DNA of 64,000 bases from Granulicella mallensis. Its GTDB lineage: Bacteria > Acidobacteriota > Terriglobia > Terriglobales > Acidobacteriaceae. Both the position numbers and the translations under genes were made by a program. The notes under the pieces were generated by a model that saw only the letters and a list, made by a program, of their open reading frames with translations, was not told the DNA's origin and did not search any database. How positions within the stretch are numbered: the stretch's first letter is position 1; each line of letters starts with the position of its first letter. Of this stretch, positions 55,634-64,000 are shown piece by piece. The stretch lies in contig NZ_JACHIO010000019.1 in NCBI RefSeq assembly GCF_014203225.1, forward strand, positions 62,001 through 126,000. Direction: 5' to 3'.

Positions 55634-56551
55634 ATGCGAATCGGGAACGATGTAATGGCGTTGGTGGGGCATACGCCCATGGTGCGGATCAACCGGCTGA
55701 CGGCTGCCGGATCGGCTGAGGTTTGGGCCAAGCTCGAGATGATGAATCCGGGCGGGAGCATCAAGGACCGCGCTGCGCTGGGGATGGTGCTCGATGCCGA
55801 GCGGCGCGGTGTGCTCAAGCCGGGCGGTACGATCTGCGAAGCCACGGCGGGAAATACCGGCATTGGGCTGGCATTGATTGGTGTGCAGCGTGGCTACCGC
55901 GTGAAGCTGTTTGTGCCAGAGGGCTTCGCGGAGGAGAAGTGCATCATCATGCGGGGCCTGGGCGCGGAGGTGGAGCGGACTCCGGAGAGCGAGATGGTGG
56001 CGGGAGCGATTCGCCGGGCTCTGGCCTTCGAGCGCGAAACTCCGGGGGCGTTCGCGGCGATGCAGTTTGAGAACCCCGCCAACCCCGACTTCCACGAAGA
56101 GACGACAGCGGTGGAGATCTTCGAGCAGATGGAAGGTCGCATCGACGCCGTTGTGTTCGGGGTAGGGTCAGCGGGGACGTTTACCGGCATTGCGCGGTTT
56201 ATGAAGAAGAAGCTCGCGGCGGTCCTGACGGTTGCTGTAGAGACCCAAGGCAGCGTGCTGCAGGGCGGCGAGCCGGGACATCATCGGGTGGAGGGCATTG
56301 GCGTGTCGTTTGTGCCGCCGACGTTCGACCGCAGCGTGTGTGATCGCATCGTGAAGGTGACGGACGATGACGCCTTTGCGATGGTGCGGCGGATGGCGCG
56401 GGAAGAGGGCATCCTGGGGGGATCGAGCTCCGGCGCAATGATGGCGGCGGCGGTTGACGTGGCGCGGGAGCTGGGGGCGGGCAAGCGGGTGGTGACGCTG
56501 GTTCCGGATTCGGCGGAGCGGTATCTGTCGAAGGGCATTCTGGACGAGTAA
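55634..56551 (+). CDS. cysK: Cysteine synthase family PLP enzyme
   Basis: 305-residue fold-type II PLP enzyme. The Schiff-base Lys is in NPGGSIKDRAALGMV. TAGNTGIGLALIG binds the substrate carboxylate, GVGSAGTFTGIARF binds the PLP phosphate, and GGSSSGAMMAA holds the final PLP-ring Ser. The combination matches O-acetylserine sulfhydrylase/cystathionine beta-synthase catalytic domains. There is no C-terminal CBS pair. The segment from residue 90 (EGFAEEKCIIMRGLGAEV) is typical of CysK. ATG 55634. Strict assignment among CysK, CysM and phosphoserine-dependent CysM variants is not possible by eye. Confidence 0.88.
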   Translation: MRIGNDVMALVGHTPMVRINRLTAAGSAEVWAKLEMMNPGGSIKDRAALGMVLDAERRGVLKPGGTICEATAGNTGIGLALIGVQRGYRVKLFVPEGFAEEKCIIMRGLGAEVERTPESEMVAGAIRRALAFERETPGAFAAMQFENPANPDFHEETTAVEIFEQMEGRIDAVVFGVGSAGTFTGIARFMKKKLAAVLTVAVETQGSVLQGGEPGHHRVEGIGVSFVPPTFDRSVCDRIVKVTDDDAFAMVRRMAREEGILGGSSSGAMMAAAVDVARELGAGKRVVTLVPDSAERYLSKGILDE

Positions 56552-56612
56552 GGGATGCGGAAAAGCTTTGACGCAAAGGGCGCGAAGAAAAGAGCCAAGT
56601 TTCGCAACGGGT

Positions 56613-56651
56613 GCTGTGGCGGAACCGGGTTCCTTTTGCGCCACAGCTTTT
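56613..56651 (+). terminator. Intrinsic terminator after cysK
   Basis: Stem GCTGTGGCG (56613-56621) / CGCCACAGC (56639-56647), with an internal GAACC-GGGTTC pairing and TTTT at the 3' end. About 60 bases after the cysK stop. Confidence 0.8.
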
Positions 56652-56731
56652 GGAGCAATGCGAGACCTGAGTGGGCGCATCTGCATCGAAAGCAGATAGC
56701 ATAGCTGCGGTACCTACGAGGAGAGTTTTGA

Positions 56732-58489
56732 ATGCTTGATCTGCAGACGGTAAACAGTGTGTTCGAGATCATGAGCAGCCGCGGCGATGAGACGGTCGCT
56801 CTGCATCAGGTGGGCGGCGAGTGGAAGCCGATTACCTCCAAAGCGTTCTATGGCCGCGTGCGTGCCGTGGCCGGGAAGTTGAAGAGCTGGGGGATCGGCA
56901 AGGGCGATCGCGTGGCGTTGGTCAGCGAGAATCGCTGGGAGTGGGCGGCTACGGACTTTGCCGCGCTGGCGATGGGCGTCGTCGATGTGCCGCTCTATCA
57001 GACGCTGACACCCGAGCAGATGGGGTACATGCTCAGGAACTCCGGCGCGAAGGCGATCTTTGTTTCGACCAAGGCCCAGTATCTGAAGGTTGTTGCTGCG
57101 GGTGAGATTCCGTCGCTCGAACACGTTGTGGTGTTCGATGAGGGCAGCTTCGATGGGGCGGAGAGCTTCGCGGAGATCGTAAAGGACTCCGCCGCGCTCG
57201 AACAGCGGGACGCGGCCTTTGACGCGATGGTGAAAGAGGTGAAGCCGGAAGATCTGGCGACGATCATCTACACCTCTGGAACGACGGGCGATCCGAAGGG
57301 CGTGATGCTGACGCATGGCAATCTGGCGAGCAATATGCGCTACTCGACCGACGGTTTCGGCATCGTCCAGGGGGATGTCTCGATCTCCTTTCTGCCGCTG
57401 TCGCATGTAACGGCACGGCACCTGGACTATGCGCTCTATGGGCTGAAGGCAGTGCTGGCGTATTGTCCGAAGATTGACGCGCTTACCGGCGCGATGAAGA
57501 CGGTGCAGCCGACGATCTTCCTGGCAGTGCCGCGCGTGTACGAGAAGATTCGGCAGTCGGTGGAGCATAAGTCCACAGGGATGAAGAAGCGCATCCTGGA
57601 GTGGGCGGTCGGCCGTGGCAAGGCGAATCGGAAGAAGCTGCTGCTTGGCGAAGAGCCCAAGGGATTGGGCTGGCAGCTGGCGAACAAGCTTGTCTACAGC
57701 AAGATTCGCGAGGCCTTTGGCGGCCGGGCTCGGATCTTTATCGCCGGTGGCGCGCCGTTGGGTATGGATTCGGCGGAGTGGTTTCTCGACGTGGGCATTC
57801 GTATCTTTGAGGGCTATGGAATGACCGAGACCTCGCCGGTGATTGCGCGCAATATGTTCGATGGCTATCGCATCGGCACAGTGGGGCCGATTGTTCCGAA
57901 CATGGATACGCGCATCGCGGAGGATGGCGAGCTCGAAGTGCGTGGGCCTGCGGTCTTCATTGGCTACTGGCAGAACGAGGAAGCGACGAAGAGCGAGTTC
58001 ACAGTGGACGGCTGGTTCAAGACCGGCGATATCGGCAAGATTGAGGACGGGTTCCTGTCCATCACCGACCGCAAAAAGGAATTGCTGAAGACCAGCGGCG
58101 GAAAGATGGTCGCCCCGCAGCCGATCGAGAACAAGCTGAAGGCGAATAGCCTCGTCGCTCAGGCGGCTTTGATCGGGGACAAGAAGAAGTTCATCAGCGT
58201 GCTCATCTCTCCGAACTTCCAGACGCTGGAGAGCTGGGCCAAGCAGAACGGTGTTGCGACCAGCGATCCCAAGGCGCTGGCCAGCGATCCCAAGGTGCAG
58301 CAGGTCTATGCCGAGATCGTGAAGAAGGTGAACGCCGACCTCGCGCATTACGAGGCGATCAAGAAGATCGGCGTCGTGCCGGAGGAGTGGAGCGTGGATG
58401 GAGGAGAGTTGACTCCGAGCATGAAGCTCAAGCGCCGCGTGATCCTGGAGAAGTACAAGTCCCAGATTGAGAAGTTCTATGGCGAGTAG
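56732..58489 (+). CDS. fadD: Long-chain acyl-CoA synthetase (AMP-binding)
   Basis: 585 residues of the ANL adenylate-forming family. P-loop-like A3 motif IIYTSGTTGDPKGVMLTHGN (about residue 178), A5 motif FEGYGMTETSPV, and A7 motif GWFKTGDIGKIEDGFLSITD (about 428-447). The adenylation Lys lies in the C-terminal GGKMVAPQPIENKLK region. The layout, with RVYEKIRQSVEHKS and LGMDSAEWFLDVGIRIFEGY, matches FadD15-type long-chain fatty-acid CoA ligases. ATG 56732 has GGAGAG upstream. Coupled to the next gene by an 11-bp overlap. Confidence 0.93.
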   Translation: MLDLQTVNSVFEIMSSRGDETVALHQVGGEWKPITSKAFYGRVRAVAGKLKSWGIGKGDRVALVSENRWEWAATDFAALAMGVVDVPLYQTLTPEQMGYMLRNSGAKAIFVSTKAQYLKVVAAGEIPSLEHVVVFDEGSFDGAESFAEIVKDSAALEQRDAAFDAMVKEVKPEDLATIIYTSGTTGDPKGVMLTHGNLASNMRYSTDGFGIVQGDVSISFLPLSHVTARHLDYALYGLKAVLAYCPKIDALTGAMKTVQPTIFLAVPRVYEKIRQSVEHKSTGMKKRILEWAVGRGKANRKKLLLGEEPKGLGWQLANKLVYSKIREAFGGRARIFIAGGAPLGMDSAEWFLDVGIRIFEGYGMTETSPVIARNMFDGYRIGTVGPIVPNMDTRIAEDGELEVRGPAVFIGYWQNEEATKSEFTVDGWFKTGDIGKIEDGFLSITDRKKELLKTSGGKMVAPQPIENKLKANSLVAQAALIGDKKKFISVLISPNFQTLESWAKQNGVATSDPKALASDPKVQQVYAEIVKKVNADLAHYEAIKKIGVVPEEWSVDGGELTPSMKLKRRVILEKYKSQIEKFYGE

Positions 58490-59324
58490 GTCCTTCCGCT
58501 GGCTGGCGATAGGGCTGGTAGCAGGAGTGGCGGGGGCTCAGGCCCCAGTGGTGCCGACCGATCACTACGGGCCACCGGTATGTTCGGCGGCTGCGGCCCC
58601 GGCGCATCGCATGACGGCGGAGGCCGCGAAGGCTGAGCAGGAGCAGGGAGCTGGCGATTCGCACGCAATCCTTTCAGCGGAGCCGCTGGAGAACTTTGCG
58701 ATCGCCCGCTATCGTCTGGCGGATTATGCCGACTGTGTCGGCACGAACGGCTGCTACTGGGCCGATCTGGATGCCCAGTACAGGCGCGCGGAGGAGGCTT
58801 TGACTACAGCCGTCGCCGCTAAGAAGCCAGGCGAGAAGCTCGCGGTGGTGATGGACATCGACGAGACCGCGCTTTCAAGCTACTGCGAGATGAAGCGCGA
58901 GGACTTCGGATACGTTGGGCCGCTGTTCAATGCCTGGATCGTGTCGCCGGAGGCCTCGGTGGCGATCCCCGGAGGCCTCCGGTTCTTCAACAAGGCGAAG
59001 GTTGAGGGGGTCTCCGTGTTCTTTATTACGGGGAGGGCCGGAGTTCCGGACTACTCTTCCGGCAAGCCTGCGGTGGACCAGACGGAGGCGACGGCTCGGA
59101 ATCTTGAGGCGGCGGGTTATCGTGGCTGGGCAGGGTTGGTGCTGCGCAATGGCGGCGAAAATACGGTGTCGACGATTGAGTACAAGTCGGAGGAGCGCCA
59201 CAGGATTGCGGATAAGGGGTATCGCATCGTGATGAGCGTGGGCGACCAGTGGAGCGATCTGCTGGGGGAGCCGAAGGCTGAGGTTAGCGTGAAGCTGCCG
59301 AACCCGTTTTACTTTTTGCCGTGA
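58479..59324 (+). CDS. Exported HAD-family acid phosphatase (class C/e(P4)-like)
   Basis: 281 residues from ATG 58479, which lies inside the end of fadD; an upstream TTG at 58467 is less likely. Signal peptide residues 1-20 (MASRSFRWLAIGLVAGVAGA). HAD motif I is VVMDIDETALSSYCEM, motif II is FFITGRAGVPDYS, and motif IV GDQWSDLLGEP. The layout follows secreted class B/C acid phosphatases. Cys residues occur in the N-terminal helical region (DYADCVGTNGCYW). It probably scavenges phosphate from periplasmic nucleotides or phosphoesters. The overlap with fadD suggests co-transcription, though no functional link is obvious. Confidence 0.88.
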   Translation: MASRSFRWLAIGLVAGVAGAQAPVVPTDHYGPPVCSAAAAPAHRMTAEAAKAEQEQGAGDSHAILSAEPLENFAIARYRLADYADCVGTNGCYWADLDAQYRRAEEALTTAVAAKKPGEKLAVVMDIDETALSSYCEMKREDFGYVGPLFNAWIVSPEASVAIPGGLRFFNKAKVEGVSVFFITGRAGVPDYSSGKPAVDQTEATARNLEAAGYRGWAGLVLRNGGENTVSTIEYKSEERHRIADKGYRIVMSVGDQWSDLLGEPKAEVSVKLPNPFYFLP

Positions 59325-59335
59325 TGTTGTCGTTT

Positions 59336-59470
59336 TGAAGGGTGGGATTTCAGCCCCGCTGTTGGCTTTCGCGACGGAGGGAATGTTCGCTCGGAAAGAT
59401 TCCCTCAGCGGCTGAAGCCGCCTTTCTGAGTGGTTCCTACGTATGGCCTAAAGGCCATACCTTTCAAAAC
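59336..59470. repeat. Palindrome cluster, RA-loop family
   Basis: Contains GTATGGCCT-AA-AGGCCATAC (59441-59460) followed by CTTTCAAAAC, the same tail as in the block at 3171-3298, and a central GGCTGAAGCC (59410-59419). Between the HAD phosphatase and MBL-fold genes; no gene here. Confidence 0.65.
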
Positions 59471-59569
59471 AGTTCCAATCTGAAGCCCATACCGTCTCCA
59501 AAGATTCCACGCGTCGACCGCGCCTGCGACTATGTGAGCCTGAAAGGGTTGCTGTAACATCCAAACTTC

Positions 59570-60601
59570 ATGGGTTTATTGAAACGAGCTGAAAAAGACG
59601 GGCGCAGGTTTCTGAACCCTGTGCCGGCGGCGGTGGGCGGGTTTAGCATCGCCCTGAAGGTTCTGCCGCATTACCTGAGCAACAAGGAAGAGACGGAGCC
59701 CAGGATTCCGCTGGGGCCGTTTCACACGGATGCCGCCCTTTATGCGGAGGCTCCGGCGAGCGGGTTGCGTGTGACCTGGTTTGGGCACTCTTCGTTGCTG
59801 GTTGAGATCGACGGCGTGCGTGTCCTGATCGATCCAATCTGGGAGCAGCGCGCGAGTCCGATGCAGTGGTTCGGGCCGAAGCGCTTCTTTGCTCCCACGC
59901 TGGCGCTGGAAGACCTGCCGCCGGTGGATGTGGTGCTGATCTCGCACGACCACTATGACCACTTCGGAGCGCAGACGCTCCGCCGGTTGGCCACCCTGAA
60001 CCCGAAGACCCGGTGGGTGACTTCGCTCGGAGTAGGCGAGCGACTGAAGCGGCTTGGGGTGGAGGCGGGCCAGATCCAGGAACTCGACTGGACGCAGAGC
60101 GCAGAGATTTCAGGTCAGGCGGGTGCGTCGCTGAAGATTACGGCGTGGCCGTCGAAGCACTTTTCGGGTCGCGGATTGTTCGACCGCTTCACGACGCTGT
60201 GGAGTTCCTTCGTGCTCGAAGGGCCGAGACATCGGGTGTACTTCGGAGCCGACTCCGGCTGGTGGGAGGGGTTTGCTGAGATCGCCGCGCAGTACGATGG
60301 CTTCGATCTGACCATGCTTGAGATCGGAGCGTTCAGCCCTCTCTGGTCAGATATCCACATGGGGCCGGACGGTGCGGCGAAGGCCTATCAGGATCTGGGC
60401 GGGCCGGAGAAGGCTGGGTTGCTGATGCCCATTCACTGGGGATTGTTCAACCTGGCTCTGCATGGTTGGCGTCAGCCAATGGAACGGATGATGGAGGTGG
60501 CGCAGGCGGAAGGGCTGCCGATCTGGTCTCCACAGCCTGGAGTTCCTTCTGAGGTCACATCCGGAGACCGGCTGTTCTCTGCCTGGTGGCACCATAAATA
60601 A
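59570..60601 (+). CDS. Metallo-beta-lactamase-fold hydrolase (NAPE-PLD/UlaG-like)
   Basis: 343 residues. The zinc motif HxHxDH is seen in VVLISHDHYDHFGAQTL (about residue 122), with further ligands in VTSLGVG, WPSKHFSGRGL and YFGADSGWWEGF, and a final His in MPIHWGLFNLALHGW. The segment LYAEAPASGLRVTWFGHSSL, then LVEIDGVRVLIDP, matches the N-acyl-phosphatidylethanolamine phospholipase D-like group (PF12706). Short N-terminal extension with a weakly hydrophobic stretch but no clear signal. Likely a phosphodiesterase; substrate uncertain. Confidence 0.88.
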   Translation: MGLLKRAEKDGRRFLNPVPAAVGGFSIALKVLPHYLSNKEETEPRIPLGPFHTDAALYAEAPASGLRVTWFGHSSLLVEIDGVRVLIDPIWEQRASPMQWFGPKRFFAPTLALEDLPPVDVVLISHDHYDHFGAQTLRRLATLNPKTRWVTSLGVGERLKRLGVEAGQIQELDWTQSAEISGQAGASLKITAWPSKHFSGRGLFDRFTTLWSSFVLEGPRHRVYFGADSGWWEGFAEIAAQYDGFDLTMLEIGAFSPLWSDIHMGPDGAAKAYQDLGGPEKAGLLMPIHWGLFNLALHGWRQPMERMMEVAQAEGLPIWSPQPGVPSEVTSGDRLFSAWWHHK

Positions 60602-60799
60602 CTCTTTCATAAACAATTACTTGAAGTGTTTATAGAATGTTGTGGTTTACCGGTATCGCTTTAAGGTATTAACGAAGTTGTAACGAGTTAGCACCTGGAT
60701 ACGCTATCCGGACGATTCCCCTTGTAACCCTGTGGAAAAGGGGGTACAAGAGAGGTGCGCCGGGAATAGCCGACGATACGCGGAGAATTGGAGACACCG

Positions 60800-61057
60800 A
60801 TGGCAGGGGCAGCGAACGTACAAGTGGCATTGCGCGAGGTGATGGATATCCGCCAGGCGTCAGAGTATCTGGGGATCAGCGGCGACACGCTCTATCGCTA
60901 CGCGTCTGAGGGTTTCGTGCCGGCGTTCAAGCTGGGCAATCGCTGGCGCTTTCGAAAGAGCCTGCTGGATGCCTGGATGGACGAGAAGAGCGGGGTTACT
61001 CCGCCCTCGCAGCATGTCGATCCGGCGAAGAAGAAGCCTGTGTCGCGGGCTCGTTAG
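60800..61057 (+). CDS. Helix-turn-helix excisionase-family DNA-binding protein
   Basis: 85 residues from ATG 60800, which follows GGAG by seven bases; the TTG at 60788 is also open. Domain: MDIRQASEYLGISGDTLYRY, then ASEGFVPAFKLGNRWRFRKS and LLDAWM, the HTH_17/excisionase (MerR-like winged) fold spanning nearly the whole protein. The C-terminal 20 residues are basic (AKKKPVSRAR). No integrase or phage gene is near, so it is more likely a chromosomal regulator (BldC-like) than a phage excisionase. The upstream 198 bp is AT-richer and probably contains its promoter. Confidence 0.85.
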   Translation: MAGAANVQVALREVMDIRQASEYLGISGDTLYRYASEGFVPAFKLGNRWRFRKSLLDAWMDEKSGVTPPSQHVDPAKKKPVSRAR

Positions 61058-61091
61058 GGTTTAGGTGCCTGTCTGGGCGGTTGTGTTTTTT

Positions 61092-61145
61092 AGCGTCCAG
61101 TTGCGAGATGTGAGTCGCGAGTTGCGAGATAGTAAGTTGCAGATG
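61092..61145. repeat. Degenerate CTCG-family repeat, copy 3
   Basis: Reads GTCCAGTTGCGAGATGTGAG, then TCGCGAGTTGCGAGATAGTA. It contains the GCGAGTTGCGAG vocabulary of 18831-18889, but the palindrome has largely decayed. Confidence 0.5.
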
Positions 61146-61210
61146 CTTAGGATTGGCGCTGATTCTTCACCTTGTACATGAGCTTTGGCTGGCGCGCGTA
61201 GAGTAAAGGT

Positions 61211-62554
61211 GTGCATAAGAACGACCCGAAACTCATCCTTATAACGCTGTTGGTCGAGCTGGGCGTGGCGGCGGCGGTTGCCAGCTCCCTGGCGCGATCG
61301 ACGCACTTCAAGCGGCTTCTCTTGCTGCGCGAGCGGAGCCGTCGCGAGACGCTGCAGCTGCTGGCCTGGATCTGCGTTCCGTTGATGCTGGGCGTGATGG
61401 TTCGTGTACGCGTGCCGAACTTCCTGGCTGCCGATCTCTCCTTTGAGGCGACCGCCGTTCTTGGGCTGCTGTTGGGGCCTGCGGCTGCGATGGTGGGCGG
61501 TGTGGTGTTGGCGCTTCCGGCGATGCTGCATCACGAGTACCTTGCTCTGGCGGCGAACCTGATGATCGCCCTGATCTTCGGAGCGTTCGGACAGTTCGCG
61601 GAAGAGGATGACATCTGGTCGTTTTCCCCGCTGATCGACCTGAGTATTTATCGCTGGGTGCGGCGTACAGTAACGCATCCCCATCTCGACCGGCAGATCT
61701 TTCTGCTGGTGCTGTTGATGGCTGTGCAATTCGGCACAAGTCTTTTATCTCATTTCTATCCAAGGCGATACTTCGAGTTGTACTCGGACTCCTGGATCGT
61801 TGAACTGGCGATCTGTGCATGTGCGCCGGTGGTTGTGGGAATCCCTCTGAAGATCTGGAACGCGGTGCGCATCGAGCAGAAGCTCGAGGAGCAGGGACGC
61901 CTGTTGCTGGAGGCTCGGCTGGATGCGTTGCAGAGGCAGATCAATCCGCACTTTCTGTTCAACACACTGAACTCGATTGCGTCGCTCATACGGTCGAAGC
62001 CCGAGCTGGCGCGCGAGATGATCGTCAAGCTCGGCAACATCCTGCGCATGCTGCTGCGGGAGGGCGAGGCGTTTGTCGCGCTGGGGGAGGAACTGACGTT
62101 TACGGATGACTACCTGGACATCGAGGTCGTCCGGTTCGGGGAGAAGTTGCGGGTGGTGAAGGAGATCGCCGCCGACACGCTGGATGTGGTCGTGCCGAGC
62201 ATGCTGCTGCAGCCGCTGATCGAGAACAGCATCAAGCATGGGTTGGAGCCTCGCATCAGTGGCGGGACGGTAACGCTGCGCAGCCGGATCGAGCATGGGC
62301 GGCTGGTAATCGAGATTGAGGACGATGGAGTGGGGATCGAACCGGGGGGCGGCATAGCGGCTCCGGTGAGCGGGATCGTCCGTGAGGGCTCGGGGATCGG
62401 GATGAAGAATGTTCGCGAGCGCATGCAGGTTCTGTACGGGGGAGCGGCGCATGTGGAGATCGTCAGCCGGCCGGGACGCGGGACGAAGGTACGGCTGGTC
62501 ATGCCGGTGGATGGTGTGGAGGGCCGGGAACGGCTGGGGGAGTTCGCACGGTGA
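61211..62554 (+). CDS. LytS/YehU-family sensor histidine kinase
   Basis: 447 residues, GTG start at 61211. The N-terminal region has six or so membrane helices (residues 8-215). The His_kinase domain (PF06580) carries the phosphoacceptor in LQRQINPHFLFNTLNSIASL, about residue 255. The ATPase domain has IENSIKHGLEP, EIEDDGVGIEP and GSGIGMKNVRERM. These kinases normally pair with a LytTR response regulator encoded next door. Here the next gene is eno and no regulator is in the window, so it looks like an orphan. The ligand sensed by the membrane domain is unknown. Confidence 0.9.
   Translation: MHKNDPKLILITLLVELGVAAAVASSLARSTHFKRLLLLRERSRRETLQLLAWICVPLMLGVMVRVRVPNFLAADLSFEATAVLGLLLGPAAAMVGGVVLALPAMLHHEYLALAANLMIALIFGAFGQFAEEDDIWSFSPLIDLSIYRWVRRTVTHPHLDRQIFLLVLLMAVQFGTSLLSHFYPRRYFELYSDSWIVELAICACAPVVVGIPLKIWNAVRIEQKLEEQGRLLLEARLDALQRQINPHFLFNTLNSIASLIRSKPELAREMIVKLGNILRMLLREGEAFVALGEELTFTDDYLDIEVVRFGEKLRVVKEIAADTLDVVVPSMLLQPLIENSIKHGLEPRISGGTVTLRSRIEHGRLVIEIEDDGVGIEPGGGIAAPVSGIVREGSGIGMKNVRERMQVLYGGAAHVEIVSRPGRGTKVRLVMPVDGVEGRERLGEFAR

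Positions 62555-64000
<1,446 letters not shown>

Noticed and set aside
56714-58348. 544-codon open frame opposite the acyl-CoA synthetase
   Set aside because: Antisense shadow of fadD; the peptide is Arg/His/Leu-rich with no family features, while the sense frame is a complete AMP-binding enzyme.
60800-61057. Phage excisionase marking an integrated element
   Set aside because: No integrase, attachment duplication or phage gene nearby; the flanking genes are ordinary chromosomal ones.

Overview
The window looks like chromosomal DNA from a GC-rich, aerobic, Gram-negative bacterium, most likely an Acidobacteriota of the Terriglobia type (Granulicella/Terriglobus/Edaphobacter relatives). This is an inference. 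It rests on a VWFA-related protein of the kind expanded in Acidobacteria (54384-55532), an outer-membrane porin, a haem-copper oxidase, and many short palindromic intergenic repeats. I saw no tRNA, rRNA, CRISPR array, prophage or intact transposon.

Layout. 1-1380: start of a cytochrome c oxidase operon (coxB-coxA, minus strand, coxA cut by the window edge). 1481-3081: PLP synthase (pdxS-pdxT). 3346-6380: a coupled pair of M16 proteins, one active and one inactive. 6687-8933: polyphosphate kinase. 9251-9604: a small exported His-rich protein with 11-residue repeats. 10456-12012: methylmalonate-semialdehyde dehydrogenase. 12103-15811: bacterial NHEJ (ku-ligD). 15992-20723: hydratase family, YmdB-type phosphoesterase, aminotransferase, and a lysyl-tRNA synthetase interrupted in frame by a dispersed repeat. 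20811-22715: the membrane half of ATP synthase (atpZ, atpI, atpB, atpE); the remaining atp genes are not here. 23006-38609: a 15.6-kb minus-strand complex I operon, nuoA-C-D-(two unknowns)-E-F-(thioredoxin-fold)-G-H-J-(37-residue membrane ORF)-K-L-M-N. nuoB and nuoI are absent from it.

38759-41999: prepilin peptidase, PepSY-type membrane protein, OprB-like porin and a coupled small ORF, next to a promoter with MerR-like architecture. 42474-43678: a frameshifted acyltransferase. 43683-47334: thiG, a TetR regulator, a haloalkane dehalogenase and an SDR. TetR and SDR carry matching TAGAC-type operator candidates. 47812-54038: DUF1015 protein, K+-independent H+-pyrophosphatase and a membrane glycosyltransferase-like protein, separated by large inverted repeats. 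54384-62554: VWA protein, cysteine synthase, acyl-CoA ligase, HAD phosphatase, metallo-beta-lactamase-fold hydrolase, HTH protein and LytS-type kinase. 62838-end: enolase (cut by the edge).

Energy metabolism dominates (oxidase, complex I, F0, H+-PPase, polyphosphate kinase). The most unusual content is a possible extra small membrane subunit and three other unknown or accessory genes inside the complex I operon. Next come several families of dispersed palindromes, one of which has been absorbed into the lysS reading frame. The third is the exported 11-residue-repeat protein.
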